NCBI GenBank assembly: GCA_003290465.1
Contig: CP030759.1
Span: 3,172,501-3,236,500 of the forward strand
Origin: Candidatus Sumerlaea chitinivorans
Lineage (GTDB): Bacteria > Sumerlaeota > Sumerlaeia > Sumerlaeales > Sumerlaeaceae
DNA length: 64,000 nucleotides
Reading direction: 5' to 3'
Shown: positions 55,071 to 62,760 of the stretch, piece by piece
Position numbering within the stretch: position 1 is the stretch's first letter
How the letters are laid out: each line of letters opens with the position of its first letter
The notes under the pieces: generated by a model
The model's input: only the letters and a program-made list of their open reading frames with translations
Databases searched by the model: none
Told to the model about the DNA's origin: nothing
Translations under genes and position numbers: made by a program

Positions 55071-56448
55071 GGCTGCGCCGGACCTCTTTGAGTTTTTCTG
55101 AAATCTGCTCTTCTAAACCGTATTTCTTGATCCGGTATCCGAGCGTTCGCCGCGTGATGCCAAGGTGCGTTGCGGCTCGCGTAAAATTATATCGCGTCTT
55201 CTCTAACGCTGCAAGGATCGCCTGTTTTTCGAGGTCTTCCAGTTTCCATTGTTCGAGAGCTTCACGCGCCAGAGGTCGTTCCTGCGACGCGTTCTGAATT
55301 TGAATGGGAAGGTCGGCCGACTGGATCTCTTCTCCTTCACTGAGGACAACAGCATGTTCGATCGCGTTCTCCAGTTCGCGGATGTTGCCGGGGTAATCGT
55401 AACGCATTAGGAGTTGGAAAGCGTCGCGCGAAAGCCGCTTGGGGGAGGCCCCTTGCGCGTATTTCCTTAAGAAATGCTCAATCAGGGGGGGAATATCCTC
55501 GCGTCGCTCACGCAGAGGCGGAATGTAGATCGGGATCACGTTAAGCCGGTAGTAGAGATCCTGCCGGAAGCGGCCCGCCGCAACCTCCGCCTCGAGATTT
55601 CGATTGGTTGCTGCGATCACTCGAACGTCCACTTTGCGCGGGACACTGTCACCCACACGCTGAATTTCACCCTCTTGCAGTACCCTTAAAAGCTTGACCT
55701 GCAGATGCAGAGGAACTTCCCCGATTTCATCGAGGAAGATGGTTCCGCCGTGAGCGCTCTCGAACATCCCTTTTCGGGTTTCGATTGCGCCCGTGAACGA
55801 GCCCTTCACGTGCCCGAAAAATTCGCTTTCCATGAGCGACTCTGGGACAGCCCCGCAATTCACCACGATGAGAGGACCGGAGGCACGGGAGCTCATGAGG
55901 TGGATCGCCTTGGCGAGGACCTCCTTGCCGGTTCCACTCTCCCCATGAAGCAGGACGCTGGAGTTTGCCGCAGCCACCTTGCGTGCTCGCTCGAGCACAT
56001 CGCGCATTGCCCGCGATACCGCCACGATGTTCTCGATTGAAAACTTCTGCCGAATGACGTCGCGCAGACGTTCGTTTTCCTCCTTCAGATGGCGCGTCTC
56101 CTCAATGCGCTTCAAAAGCAGTTTGAGTTCATCGAAGGGGAACGGTTTGATGAGGTAATCGAGCGCTCCTTTTTTCATGCTTTCGACAGCGGTCGCAACC
56201 TCTGCGTATGCTGTCATCATGACAAAGTCGGTTGTGGGGCGTATTTGCTTCGCACGGTCGAGCACTTCGATCCCGCTCATCCCCGGCATGCGCAAATCGC
56301 ACAGTACGACGTCGAAGGCTTGTTGACCCAGCAGCGCCAGTCCCTCGTCGGGCGTGGTTGCTCGCGCCACTTCGTGGCCTTCCCTTTCAAGCATTCGGGC
56401 CAAAACGCCTGTGATCTTTTCTTCATCATCTATGACGAGTATTTGCAT
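55054..56448 (-). CDS. NtrC-family sigma-54-dependent response regulator
   Basis: A 464-residue regulator. The receiver domain (about 1-118) has the phosphoacceptor D51 (CDLRMPG) with K101. The AAA+ domain (about 140-380) has Walker A GESGTGKE (169-176), a sigma-54 contact loop GSFTGA (216-221) instead of the usual GAFTGA, and Walker B FLDEIGE (238-244). A C-terminal Fis-type helix-turn-helix (about 420-450) binds enhancer DNA. No sensor kinase is adjacent. asnB is 106 bases upstream and the subtilase overlaps downstream, so it lies in a leftward operon linked to nitrogen or protein use. It is the only sigma-54 activator in the window. Confidence 0.95.
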   Translation of the reverse strand: MQILVIDDEEKITGVLARMLEREGHEVARATTPDEGLALLGQQAFDVVLCDLRMPGMSGIEVLDRAKQIRPTTDFVMMTAYAEVATAVESMKKGALDYLIKPFPFDELKLLLKRIEETRHLKEENERLRDVIRQKFSIENIVAVSRAMRDVLERARKVAAANSSVLLHGESGTGKEVLAKAIHLMSSRASGPLIVVNCGAVPESLMESEFFGHVKGSFTGAIETRKGMFESAHGGTIFLDEIGEVPLHLQVKLLRVLQEGEIQRVGDSVPRKVDVRVIAATNRNLEAEVAAGRFRQDLYYRLNVIPIYIPPLRERREDIPPLIEHFLRKYAQGASPKRLSRDAFQLLMRYDYPGNIRELENAIEHAVVLSEGEEIQSADLPIQIQNASQERPLAREALEQWKLEDLEKQAILAALEKTRYNFTRAATHLGITRRTLGYRIKKYGLEEQISEKLKEVRRSRANES

Positions 56449-56554
56449 CGCCTTGATTTATCCCTTGGGGGTGAACAGAAAATCAACTTTTCATGAGACC
56501 CTCTTGGAGGTGGCAGCCGTTGCTGGGGGCTGTCGAGCAAACGAAGTTCTGTGC

Positions 56555-58300
56555 TCAGTTCTTTTCCAGTGGGGGTGGAATGCTCTCGTTCTGCGATAGA
56601 CCGTTTCCCCGGCTAAAGAACTGACGCGCGGCTTCCCAAAACGTGCGGCGGGGAGCGAATGAACTCGTAAAAGGGGACTTCTTACCCTCCATCAGTTCGT
56701 GCCACCGCACGATGTTGTCCCACAGAGCGCGATCCGCACCGAACCGTTCGTAGAGATAGAAGTGAAAGAGTGCCTCCTCATCAGTCCGGAACTCAATATG
56801 GCGGTGTCGCCGCCGGTGTGCACGGATCAGCGGCTTTTCTTCACGAAGTAACTGGTCCCACAAGTCCGGGAATCCCGCCCCCTCCGCAAACTGTCGTTTC
56901 TTGCCCCAGATGATCTCGGGTGGCAGTGCTGACTCGAATGCGAGGCGCAAGAGGTATTTGCTGATTTGGGTTCCATCTACCGGATTCTGCCCGATAAGCG
57001 CTTCAATGGGGAGGCTCCGAGCAAAGGCAACAACGTCGCGTTGCAGGAAAGGCACTCGGCACTCCACGCCGTGCCCCATGCTCATGCGATCTACGCGCTG
57101 AAGGTTGGTCCAGTGGAGATCGCGGAGACTGCGGTCCAGTTCATTTCGAGCGGCAACTGGATCAGCGAGTGCGAGCTTTTGCCAGTAGTCGTAGCCTCCG
57201 AACAGCTCGTCAGCCCCCTCGCCCACGAGAAGAACCCGAAATGGTGCAAAGTCCATTGAGAGCTTACTCAACGCACAAAACTTGGCTCCCATTTCGGTGC
57301 CGATGCGTTGAGCAGCCAAAGCGCAGGCAAACCAGGTGGGGATTGCGTGACGGACCAAAAAGCGGTCGCAGCTTTCGAGATGGTAGGCTATGTGGGGCAG
57401 AGCTTGTTGAATTGTCACGGGTTCCAAAATCCATTCATGGTGGATGGTGCCGAGGTAGTCTGCCACACAACGCGCCGCCTCGAAATCGGGAGCCCCGGGG
57501 CAAGCCACCGTGAAGGTGTGGAGGGGGCGGATGTGTTGCGCCGCCACTGCGGCAACGACACTGCTATCCAGACCACCAGAGAGGAGCACGCCCACGGGGA
57601 CATCGCTGGCAAGGTGGCTGCACACGGCCTTCTCGATCAAGCTTTGGAGTTTCGCTGCTAATCGTGGGAGTTCGATTGAGGCCTCTTGCTGGGCAGATTC
57701 TACTGCAACCCCGGCATAGCCAGCGAGAGGTGGCTGGAGTATCCCTGCTTCAGAATCGAAAACTTCGCCCGGCATAAGCGGCCGGACGGGCATGCGGGAG
57801 CCTACCAATGCCTTTAGCTCGCTTGCAAAACGGGCACAGCAGGCCGTCCCTCGTTGACCGTTCCACGCAAGGTAAAGCGGTTTGATGCCCATCGGATCGC
57901 GAGCCAGCACCAGCCGATCGCGAGTCGCGACTGCGCACGCGTACATTCCGTCCAACTGAGCAAACCCCGACACATCCTCCTCTTCGAAGAGGTGCAGTAT
58001 CGCTTCCGAATCCGCATGCGACCAAAAACGGTGGCCACGCGATCCCAGTTCGGCGCGCAGTGCCTCCAAGTTGTAGATCTCGCCGTTTGCCACGAGGGCA
58101 TGGGTCCCCGTCTCGTTGACTATCGGCTGGCTGCCACGGGAGAGGTCGCGAATGGCCAGCCGAACGGACCCGATTGCAGCCGTTTCGCCACAGGGCCATA
58201 CGCCGCGCCCGTTTGGGCCCCGATGAGCCAGTATGTCGAGCATTGAGTTGGCCAATTCCGATGCCTTGGCTTCGCCCCAGCATCCTGCGATTCCGCACAT
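56555..58300 (-). CDS. asnB: Glutamine-hydrolysing asparagine synthetase
   Basis: A 581-residue class-II glutamine amidotransferase plus synthetase. The catalytic cysteine is C2 of MCGIAGCWG, exposed after Met removal. The AHRGPNGRG motif and VANGEIYNL are in the N-terminal domain, and the synthetase ATP-binding loop VLLSGGLDSSVVAA, LLVGEGADELFGGYDYW and CRVPFLQ follow. The start at 58300 is required to place Cys2, although an upstream frame is open. It makes asparagine from aspartate with glutamine as nitrogen donor; paralogues also amidate secondary metabolites or wall peptides, which cannot be excluded. It heads a leftward run with the NtrC-type gene. Confidence 0.93.
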   Translation of the reverse strand: MCGIAGCWGEAKASELANSMLDILAHRGPNGRGVWPCGETAAIGSVRLAIRDLSRGSQPIVNETGTHALVANGEIYNLEALRAELGSRGHRFWSHADSEAILHLFEEEDVSGFAQLDGMYACAVATRDRLVLARDPMGIKPLYLAWNGQRGTACCARFASELKALVGSRMPVRPLMPGEVFDSEAGILQPPLAGYAGVAVESAQQEASIELPRLAAKLQSLIEKAVCSHLASDVPVGVLLSGGLDSSVVAAVAAQHIRPLHTFTVACPGAPDFEAARCVADYLGTIHHEWILEPVTIQQALPHIAYHLESCDRFLVRHAIPTWFACALAAQRIGTEMGAKFCALSKLSMDFAPFRVLLVGEGADELFGGYDYWQKLALADPVAARNELDRSLRDLHWTNLQRVDRMSMGHGVECRVPFLQRDVVAFARSLPIEALIGQNPVDGTQISKYLLRLAFESALPPEIIWGKKRQFAEGAGFPDLWDQLLREEKPLIRAHRRRHRHIEFRTDEEALFHFYLYERFGADRALWDNIVRWHELMEGKKSPFTSSFAPRRTFWEAARQFFSRGNGLSQNESIPPPLEKN

Positions 58301-58336
58301 AGCCTCATCCAAATCTGAGGAGCAACAGGAAGGCAA

Positions 58337-58365
58337 AACATAATTTAAAGCGTGAGTGGACGCAA
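58337..58365 (-). promoter_or_regulatory. Probable sigma-70 promoter of asnB
   Basis: On the minus strand, TTGCGT (58365-58360) and TATGTT (58342-58337) are separated by 17 bases, about 37 bases upstream of the asnB start. This promoter could serve the whole asnB-regulator-subtilase run. Confidence 0.55.
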
Positions 58366-58543
58366 GCGGAGGCATGGCGCATTTAGGCCGGCATTTGTCA
58401 GAAGGTAGGTGCTGGCTTCCCTTGTGCCGAATCCCACCCGCAAGAGCGCAGTGCCACGTTGCCTTCTCTGAGATGCCTTAAGCTAAAGCGGTAGACGGCG
58501 ATTCTCGTTGCCCTTACCATGTGCGAGTTGCAGCGGTGGAGCA

Positions 58544-59749
58544 ATGATTCGAGCCGCTTTGAGTCTGTTTGCATATTTGCTGTCAGTTTGCGCATTTGCA
58601 GCGCCAACCGCCGCACAACACGTGCGAGAAGAAAAAGGGGATCGGTCTTCAGTGAGCGAACGTAAGAAACATTTTAGCCGAACACTTCCCCACGATACCG
58701 CGGTCACCAGTGGCGTTTTCGGCCCTACGGTGTGTGTGGACCCACAGTTTGCCTACTATTCTCATCAGCCGCTGGCGGAAACGATGGAAAAGATTCGCGC
58801 TGCGGGTTTCACAGCCGTCCAAGTAATTGATACCGGTCGTTTGGCGCACGCAACGCATCGTGAATGGGTCAAGGGTGCCCACGCCGTTGGTATGGCAGCA
58901 GTGCTGAGGATTTATCCTCCCACAGACCTTGAAATCTACGAGAGTCATCCCGAATGGCGGCAGAGAATGCTGGGCGGTGCGGAGGGCCGCTTCGACTGGC
59001 GTGTGTACGTCTGTCCGCGCGAGCCAGCAGCTCTTGATGCTTTGTGCGATAAATTGGCGACGACGTTGCAGGCTGCCTCGTACGATGGCGTGCAGCTTGC
59101 CGAGTGCTGGTTCGAGCAATGGGGAGGACCAGAAATCGCCCCCGGGCAGCCACGACCTCACTACGCCTGTGTTTGCGAGCGATGCCTTCAGGCGTTTCGC
59201 GACCAAACGGGACTCGATGCTCGTGAGATGCTTACCAACCCCGCATCGCCCTATTACTGGCGAAGGGCTGGTGTCGGTGCGGACGCGTACGCCGTGTGGG
59301 TCCAGCAGCGAGTGGATGCAGTGAGCTCGATGACCTTGCGGTTAGTTCAAGCAGCTCGGCGGGTCTCGCCCAGAATAGTTGTGAATCTCATGGTGCTGAG
59401 CGATGCCACGGTCGAGCCCGGCAAAACTCGTGAGTACCAAGGGGTAGACTGGCAGGCGCTCCTGACCTCCGTCCAGCCTGAGATCCTCACCATCCAGGAC
59501 GCTTGGCAGGACTGGACGCGGGCGGATCTCCCACCGACCTTTATTCGTGAGTATGGCAAGGCGTATTGCGGCACAGCGAAGAGGTTGCTCCCCCAGGTGT
59601 TCCTAATGACCCATGCAGATGTTGGGTCGTTGCCAGCCTCGCGCCGTTCGTCTTCGTGGGTGGCAGAGTTCCAGCAAGAGTCCATTCGCTCGGGTTTTGA
59701 TGCTGCCTCGTTTTATGAGTGGAGTATCGGGCCATGGGTCCGCAGGTGA
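58544..59749 (+). CDS. Exported GHL-type TIM-barrel protein, glycosidase-like
   Basis: A 401-residue exported protein, signal sequence at about 1-23. It resembles GHL-type glycoside hydrolases only in pattern: TMEKIRAAGFTAVQVIDTGR, LRIYPPTDLEIYESHPEWRQ, YDGVQLAECWFEQWGG and a CVCERCLQAFRDQTG cluster like the CYCPYC motif of the gene at 50377. Catalytic acid candidates are E in QLAECWFEQ and D/E in the IQDAW segment. Function and substrate are unknown. Start 58544 has GGTGGAG directly upstream; a start 12 codons earlier has less support. It is alone on this strand between asnB (-) and the gene at 59894. Confidence 0.66.
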   Translation: MIRAALSLFAYLLSVCAFAAPTAAQHVREEKGDRSSVSERKKHFSRTLPHDTAVTSGVFGPTVCVDPQFAYYSHQPLAETMEKIRAAGFTAVQVIDTGRLAHATHREWVKGAHAVGMAAVLRIYPPTDLEIYESHPEWRQRMLGGAEGRFDWRVYVCPREPAALDALCDKLATTLQAASYDGVQLAECWFEQWGGPEIAPGQPRPHYACVCERCLQAFRDQTGLDAREMLTNPASPYYWRRAGVGADAYAVWVQQRVDAVSSMTLRLVQAARRVSPRIVVNLMVLSDATVEPGKTREYQGVDWQALLTSVQPEILTIQDAWQDWTRADLPPTFIREYGKAYCGTAKRLLPQVFLMTHADVGSLPASRRSSSWVAEFQQESIRSGFDAASFYEWSIGPWVRR

Positions 59750-59893
59750 GCATCCGTAATCCCAAATGCGACACCTACGTCCGCGACCCCAACTTCAATA
59801 ACAAATTTTTTCTCTTGCTTTTGACCTCTTGAGGACCTTACAGGAATCTAGAAGGGTACACCCGTAACCAAAATTTTAGAGGAGGACAGAAGG

Positions 59894-60685
59894 ATGAAAG
59901 GAAGACTTTTCATCGCAGGACTGGTCGCAGTCGCAGCAGCAGCTGCCAGCGGCGCAGTCATTCTGCAGGAAAATTTTACCGCGGCGCAGAATGGGACGCT
60001 GCCGGCTTCCCTGAGCGCTTCTTATGATGGCGGATCGGATGTAGTGGTGGTTCCGCTTGCAACCATGCAACCCACGATCGGGGGCGACCACACGGGTGGT
60101 GACGGCTATGTCTGCCGTGTGGGTGATTTGGGGAGTGCCGGTGGAGGATACAACTGGATTTATCCCACCTCAGCCTCGCCCCAGAGCGATGTCAGAGTGG
60201 CAGGTTGGGTTTATGTAGATTGGACGCAGTGGGATTCCACGCCCCTCGAGCGTGACTACATGATTATGGCGCGAATGACAAACACCAATCCGCAGAGCTC
60301 TCCAACTCGTCAGGGGTATTTCTTCTTGGTAACGGCAAACTCGAGCTGGACGGGAATTTCACCCAACCCACCAAACTTTAAGCCCTTCCTGATGAAAAAG
60401 GTGAGCACCAGCCATGCGGTTATTGGCACCTATGGGACGAATGACGTGACTACCGGTTGGCACTATTTCGAGCTGGAGATCAATGGGAGCAACCTTGTGG
60501 GCAAGGTGGACGGAACCACCGTGGCCTCCGGAACAGATACTGCGTATACCGCGGGTAATGTTGCGTGGGGTTACTACGATGACAATGGTGCCGCGTCGTC
60601 CTATCCGTATGCGGCAGCGTGGGACAACATCATTTACGAGACCACGACCCCGTCGAGCGCCAGTGACTGGGCTCTTTACGAGTAA
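59894..60685 (+). CDS. Exported beta-sandwich protein ending in SSASDWALYE
   Basis: A 263-residue protein with a strong signal peptide (residues 1-22, SGA-type cleavage). The mature part has an LamG/concanavalin-like beta-sandwich look: LQENFTAAQNGTLPASLSAS, GWHYFELEINGSNLVGKVDG and AAWDNIIYETTT. I do not know its ligand. Its last residues, PSSASDWALYE, repeat the end of the subtilase at 52488 (SSVSHWEGYE), suggesting a shared C-terminal signal. GGAGGACAGAAGG precedes the start. A strong terminator pair follows, so the gene is probably a highly expressed single unit. Confidence 0.78.
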   Translation: MKGRLFIAGLVAVAAAAASGAVILQENFTAAQNGTLPASLSASYDGGSDVVVVPLATMQPTIGGDHTGGDGYVCRVGDLGSAGGGYNWIYPTSASPQSDVRVAGWVYVDWTQWDSTPLERDYMIMARMTNTNPQSSPTRQGYFFLVTANSSWTGISPNPPNFKPFLMKKVSTSHAVIGTYGTNDVTTGWHYFELEINGSNLVGKVDGTTVASGTDTAYTAGNVAWGYYDDNGAASSYPYAAAWDNIIYETTTPSSASDWALYE

Positions 60686-60697
60686 GATCTGCTGACA

Positions 60698-60726
60698 CTT
60701 CTCACCGGTTACATACTGGTGAGAAG
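60698..60726 (+). terminator. First hairpin after the beta-sandwich gene
   Basis: CTTCTCACC (60698-60706) pairs perfectly with GGTGAGAAG (60718-60726) around an 11-base loop, 12 bases after the stop. No T-run follows, so it may be a 3' stabiliser preceding the real terminator. Confidence 0.5.
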
Positions 60727-60736
60727 GGAGATGTTA

Positions 60737-60776
60737 GCTGCAGGGAACTTGGGTGGTTCCCTGCAGCACTTTTTTT
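60737..60776 (+). terminator. Strong rho-independent terminator
   Basis: GCTGCAGGGAAC (60737-60748) pairs perfectly with GTTCCCTGCAGC (60756-60767) around seven bases, followed by AC and seven T (60770-60776). This is the clearest terminator of the window. Confidence 0.9.
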
Positions 60777-60965
60777 GCCGAATGTTCTGCGCCAACCGCA
60801 GGGCGAGAGCGAAGAATCGCCTGCCTCTGGGGGGTAATGGTGCAAGCAAGTTTGTTTCGTTCCCTGAAAAAGCTTGCGGAAAAGGTCACCTGCGAGTGTA
60901 CGCTTCGGACAAGTGGAGGCGTGTTTCGTGGCGCCCCTACCACCTAAAGCCAAGAGGTCTGGGAA

Positions 60966-62261
60966 ATGATCCATTCTGCGATTCATCAGTCCTTTGTGCG
61001 ATATGCACTGTGCTTTGCGATTTTGGGCGTAACCACCTTCGCCGTGGCGGACAAACGGGCGGAAATTGCGAAGAAAATTCAGGATCTTGCACAACCCGTG
61101 ACGTTGGTTTTCTGGCAAACGCACAATGCCGAGGAAACCGCGACGCTCAAGGACATCATCGCCGATTTTGAACGGGAACACCCGAAGGTGAAAATCGCGA
61201 TGGATACGGTTGCCTTTGCGGAAGCACAGACAAAATTCAAAACCGCCGCCAAAGCTGGTAACGCTCCCGATTGCTTCCGCTGTGAGGTGGCATGGACCGC
61301 CGAACTTGCGGAGCTCGGTTACCTTACCCCTCTCGACGACTATTTGGAGGAAGCAGACAAAGCGTCCTACCTTGAGCTTCCCATGCGGATCGCACAATAC
61401 AAAGAGGAAACGTGGGGCTTACCGCAAGTTACCGATTGCCTTGCGCTTCTCTACAATAAGCGAATCCTGCGTGAAGCGGGCGTGGAGCCGCCTAAGACCA
61501 TGGACGAGCTGGTGCAGGTGGGGAAGAAAATCACGAAGCCTGAGAAAAACCTCTATGCTTTTGCATATCCCGCGACGGATAGCTACTTTACCCTCCCGTT
61601 TATTTGGGCGTTCGGCGGCGGACTGATTGACGAGAAGACAAACGAAGTGTTGATCAATAATGAAGGGTCGGTGCGGGGGCTTCAATTCATGCTCGATCTC
61701 CGCGCGAAAGAGAAGATCGTTCCGCCCAACTTCGACATCGCAAACGACTATAACAATCAGCTCGAAGATTTCAAAGCGGGGCGAATCGCCATGATCTTCA
61801 TGGGACCGTGGGCGACCGCAAACATTCTAACGGGAAGCGAATTCAAAAATGACCCGAAGAACCTCGGCGTGGCCTTGTTGCCGTCCGGCCCAGCCGGTAG
61901 CGGCTCGCCTATTGGCGGCCACTGCTATGTGGTCTCGGCTTCATGTAAGAATGCAGACGTCGCTTTCTACTTCTTGGATTGGATCAACAGCCCCAAGAAC
62001 CAAGTGCGCTTTACGGTGAAGAATAATCTGTTGCCTACGCACCGTGCAGCTTACGACTTGCCCGACGTCAAATCGAACGAGATTGCGCAGGCGTTTCGCA
62101 AGCAGCTCGAGGTGGCCCGCGCCCGACCCGTGATTCCGGCGGGGGCGAGTCTTTTCCCGCCGCTTACACAAGCCTACCAAGATGCACTGCGGGGAGCGAA
62201 GACACCTAAAGAAGCCCTCGACGCAGTCGCGAAAGAGTGGAAAAAACTACTGGAACGGTGA
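60966..62261 (+). CDS. Sugar ABC transporter substrate-binding protein, orphan
   Basis: A 431-residue MalE/UgpB-type extracellular solute-binding protein of family 1. It has a signal peptide (about 1-28) without lipobox, TLVFWQTHNAEETATLKDII, GLPQVTDCLALLYNKRILRE, YAFAYPATDSYFTLPFIWAFGG and AGRIAMIFMGPWATANIL. It should bind a sugar or oligosaccharide in the periplasm. GGTCTGGGAA precedes the start. No permease or ATPase gene lies within 1 kb on either side, and a strong terminator precedes it, so it must use transport components elsewhere or has a sensing role. Confidence 0.92.
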   Translation: MIHSAIHQSFVRYALCFAILGVTTFAVADKRAEIAKKIQDLAQPVTLVFWQTHNAEETATLKDIIADFEREHPKVKIAMDTVAFAEAQTKFKTAAKAGNAPDCFRCEVAWTAELAELGYLTPLDDYLEEADKASYLELPMRIAQYKEETWGLPQVTDCLALLYNKRILREAGVEPPKTMDELVQVGKKITKPEKNLYAFAYPATDSYFTLPFIWAFGGGLIDEKTNEVLINNEGSVRGLQFMLDLRAKEKIVPPNFDIANDYNNQLEDFKAGRIAMIFMGPWATANILTGSEFKNDPKNLGVALLPSGPAGSGSPIGGHCYVVSASCKNADVAFYFLDWINSPKNQVRFTVKNNLLPTHRAAYDLPDVKSNEIAQAFRKQLEVARARPVIPAGASLFPPLTQAYQDALRGAKTPKEALDAVAKEWKKLLER

Positions 62262-62760
62262 GGACGTGTCCGATTGCGGAGTCCAACGGCCGCACCGACT
62301 GCCCCCCGGAGAGTGAGCAGAGCAGCCACGTGCGGGTAGGCGAGGATGAAAAAGGTAAGATGATCTTTTTTCGTCTGCTGTCGTTAGGGGAAAGCAACCA
62401 GGCCGGAAGGGGCAATGCAAAATAGGCGAACGGGCGGTGGCTGCGCACTTCGGAACTTCAAGGCTGTGCTAGTTACCTGCTGAGAGGTGTGACTCGAGAC
62501 ACTGAGGGGCGACTCTTTCAAACGCACAATGAGCCTCGCCTGACTTTTGAGAATCCAAGCATGATCAGAACCCTTAGTTACCTTGGTTGCTGTCCGGGCT
62601 AAGGTTCTGGCGCTGGCTCGCTCGTCAGTTTCGCAAGTCTGATCTTGTTTTCCTTTGAAAAACGCTTTCGCTTGTGGCGTAGGGTGTTGGCCGTTGGATT
62701 TCTTTCGTGTTGCGCACGAGGGGGTGCGATTACAGGAACTCGGATGGGAGGTATGCGCGG
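62262..62760. other. Non-coding spacer, nothing recognisable
   Basis: A 499-base stretch between the sugar-binding protein and the kelch gene. I find no open frame of convincing length, no tRNA-like cloverleaf, no repeat and no clear promoter consensus. GGGAGG at its end serves the kelch gene. Confidence 0.5.

Noticed and set aside
62262-62760. Possible riboswitch or small RNA in the spacer before the kelch gene
   Set aside because: I compared it by eye with TPP, cobalamin and c-di-GMP motifs and found no conserved core; no stable hairpin with T-run either.
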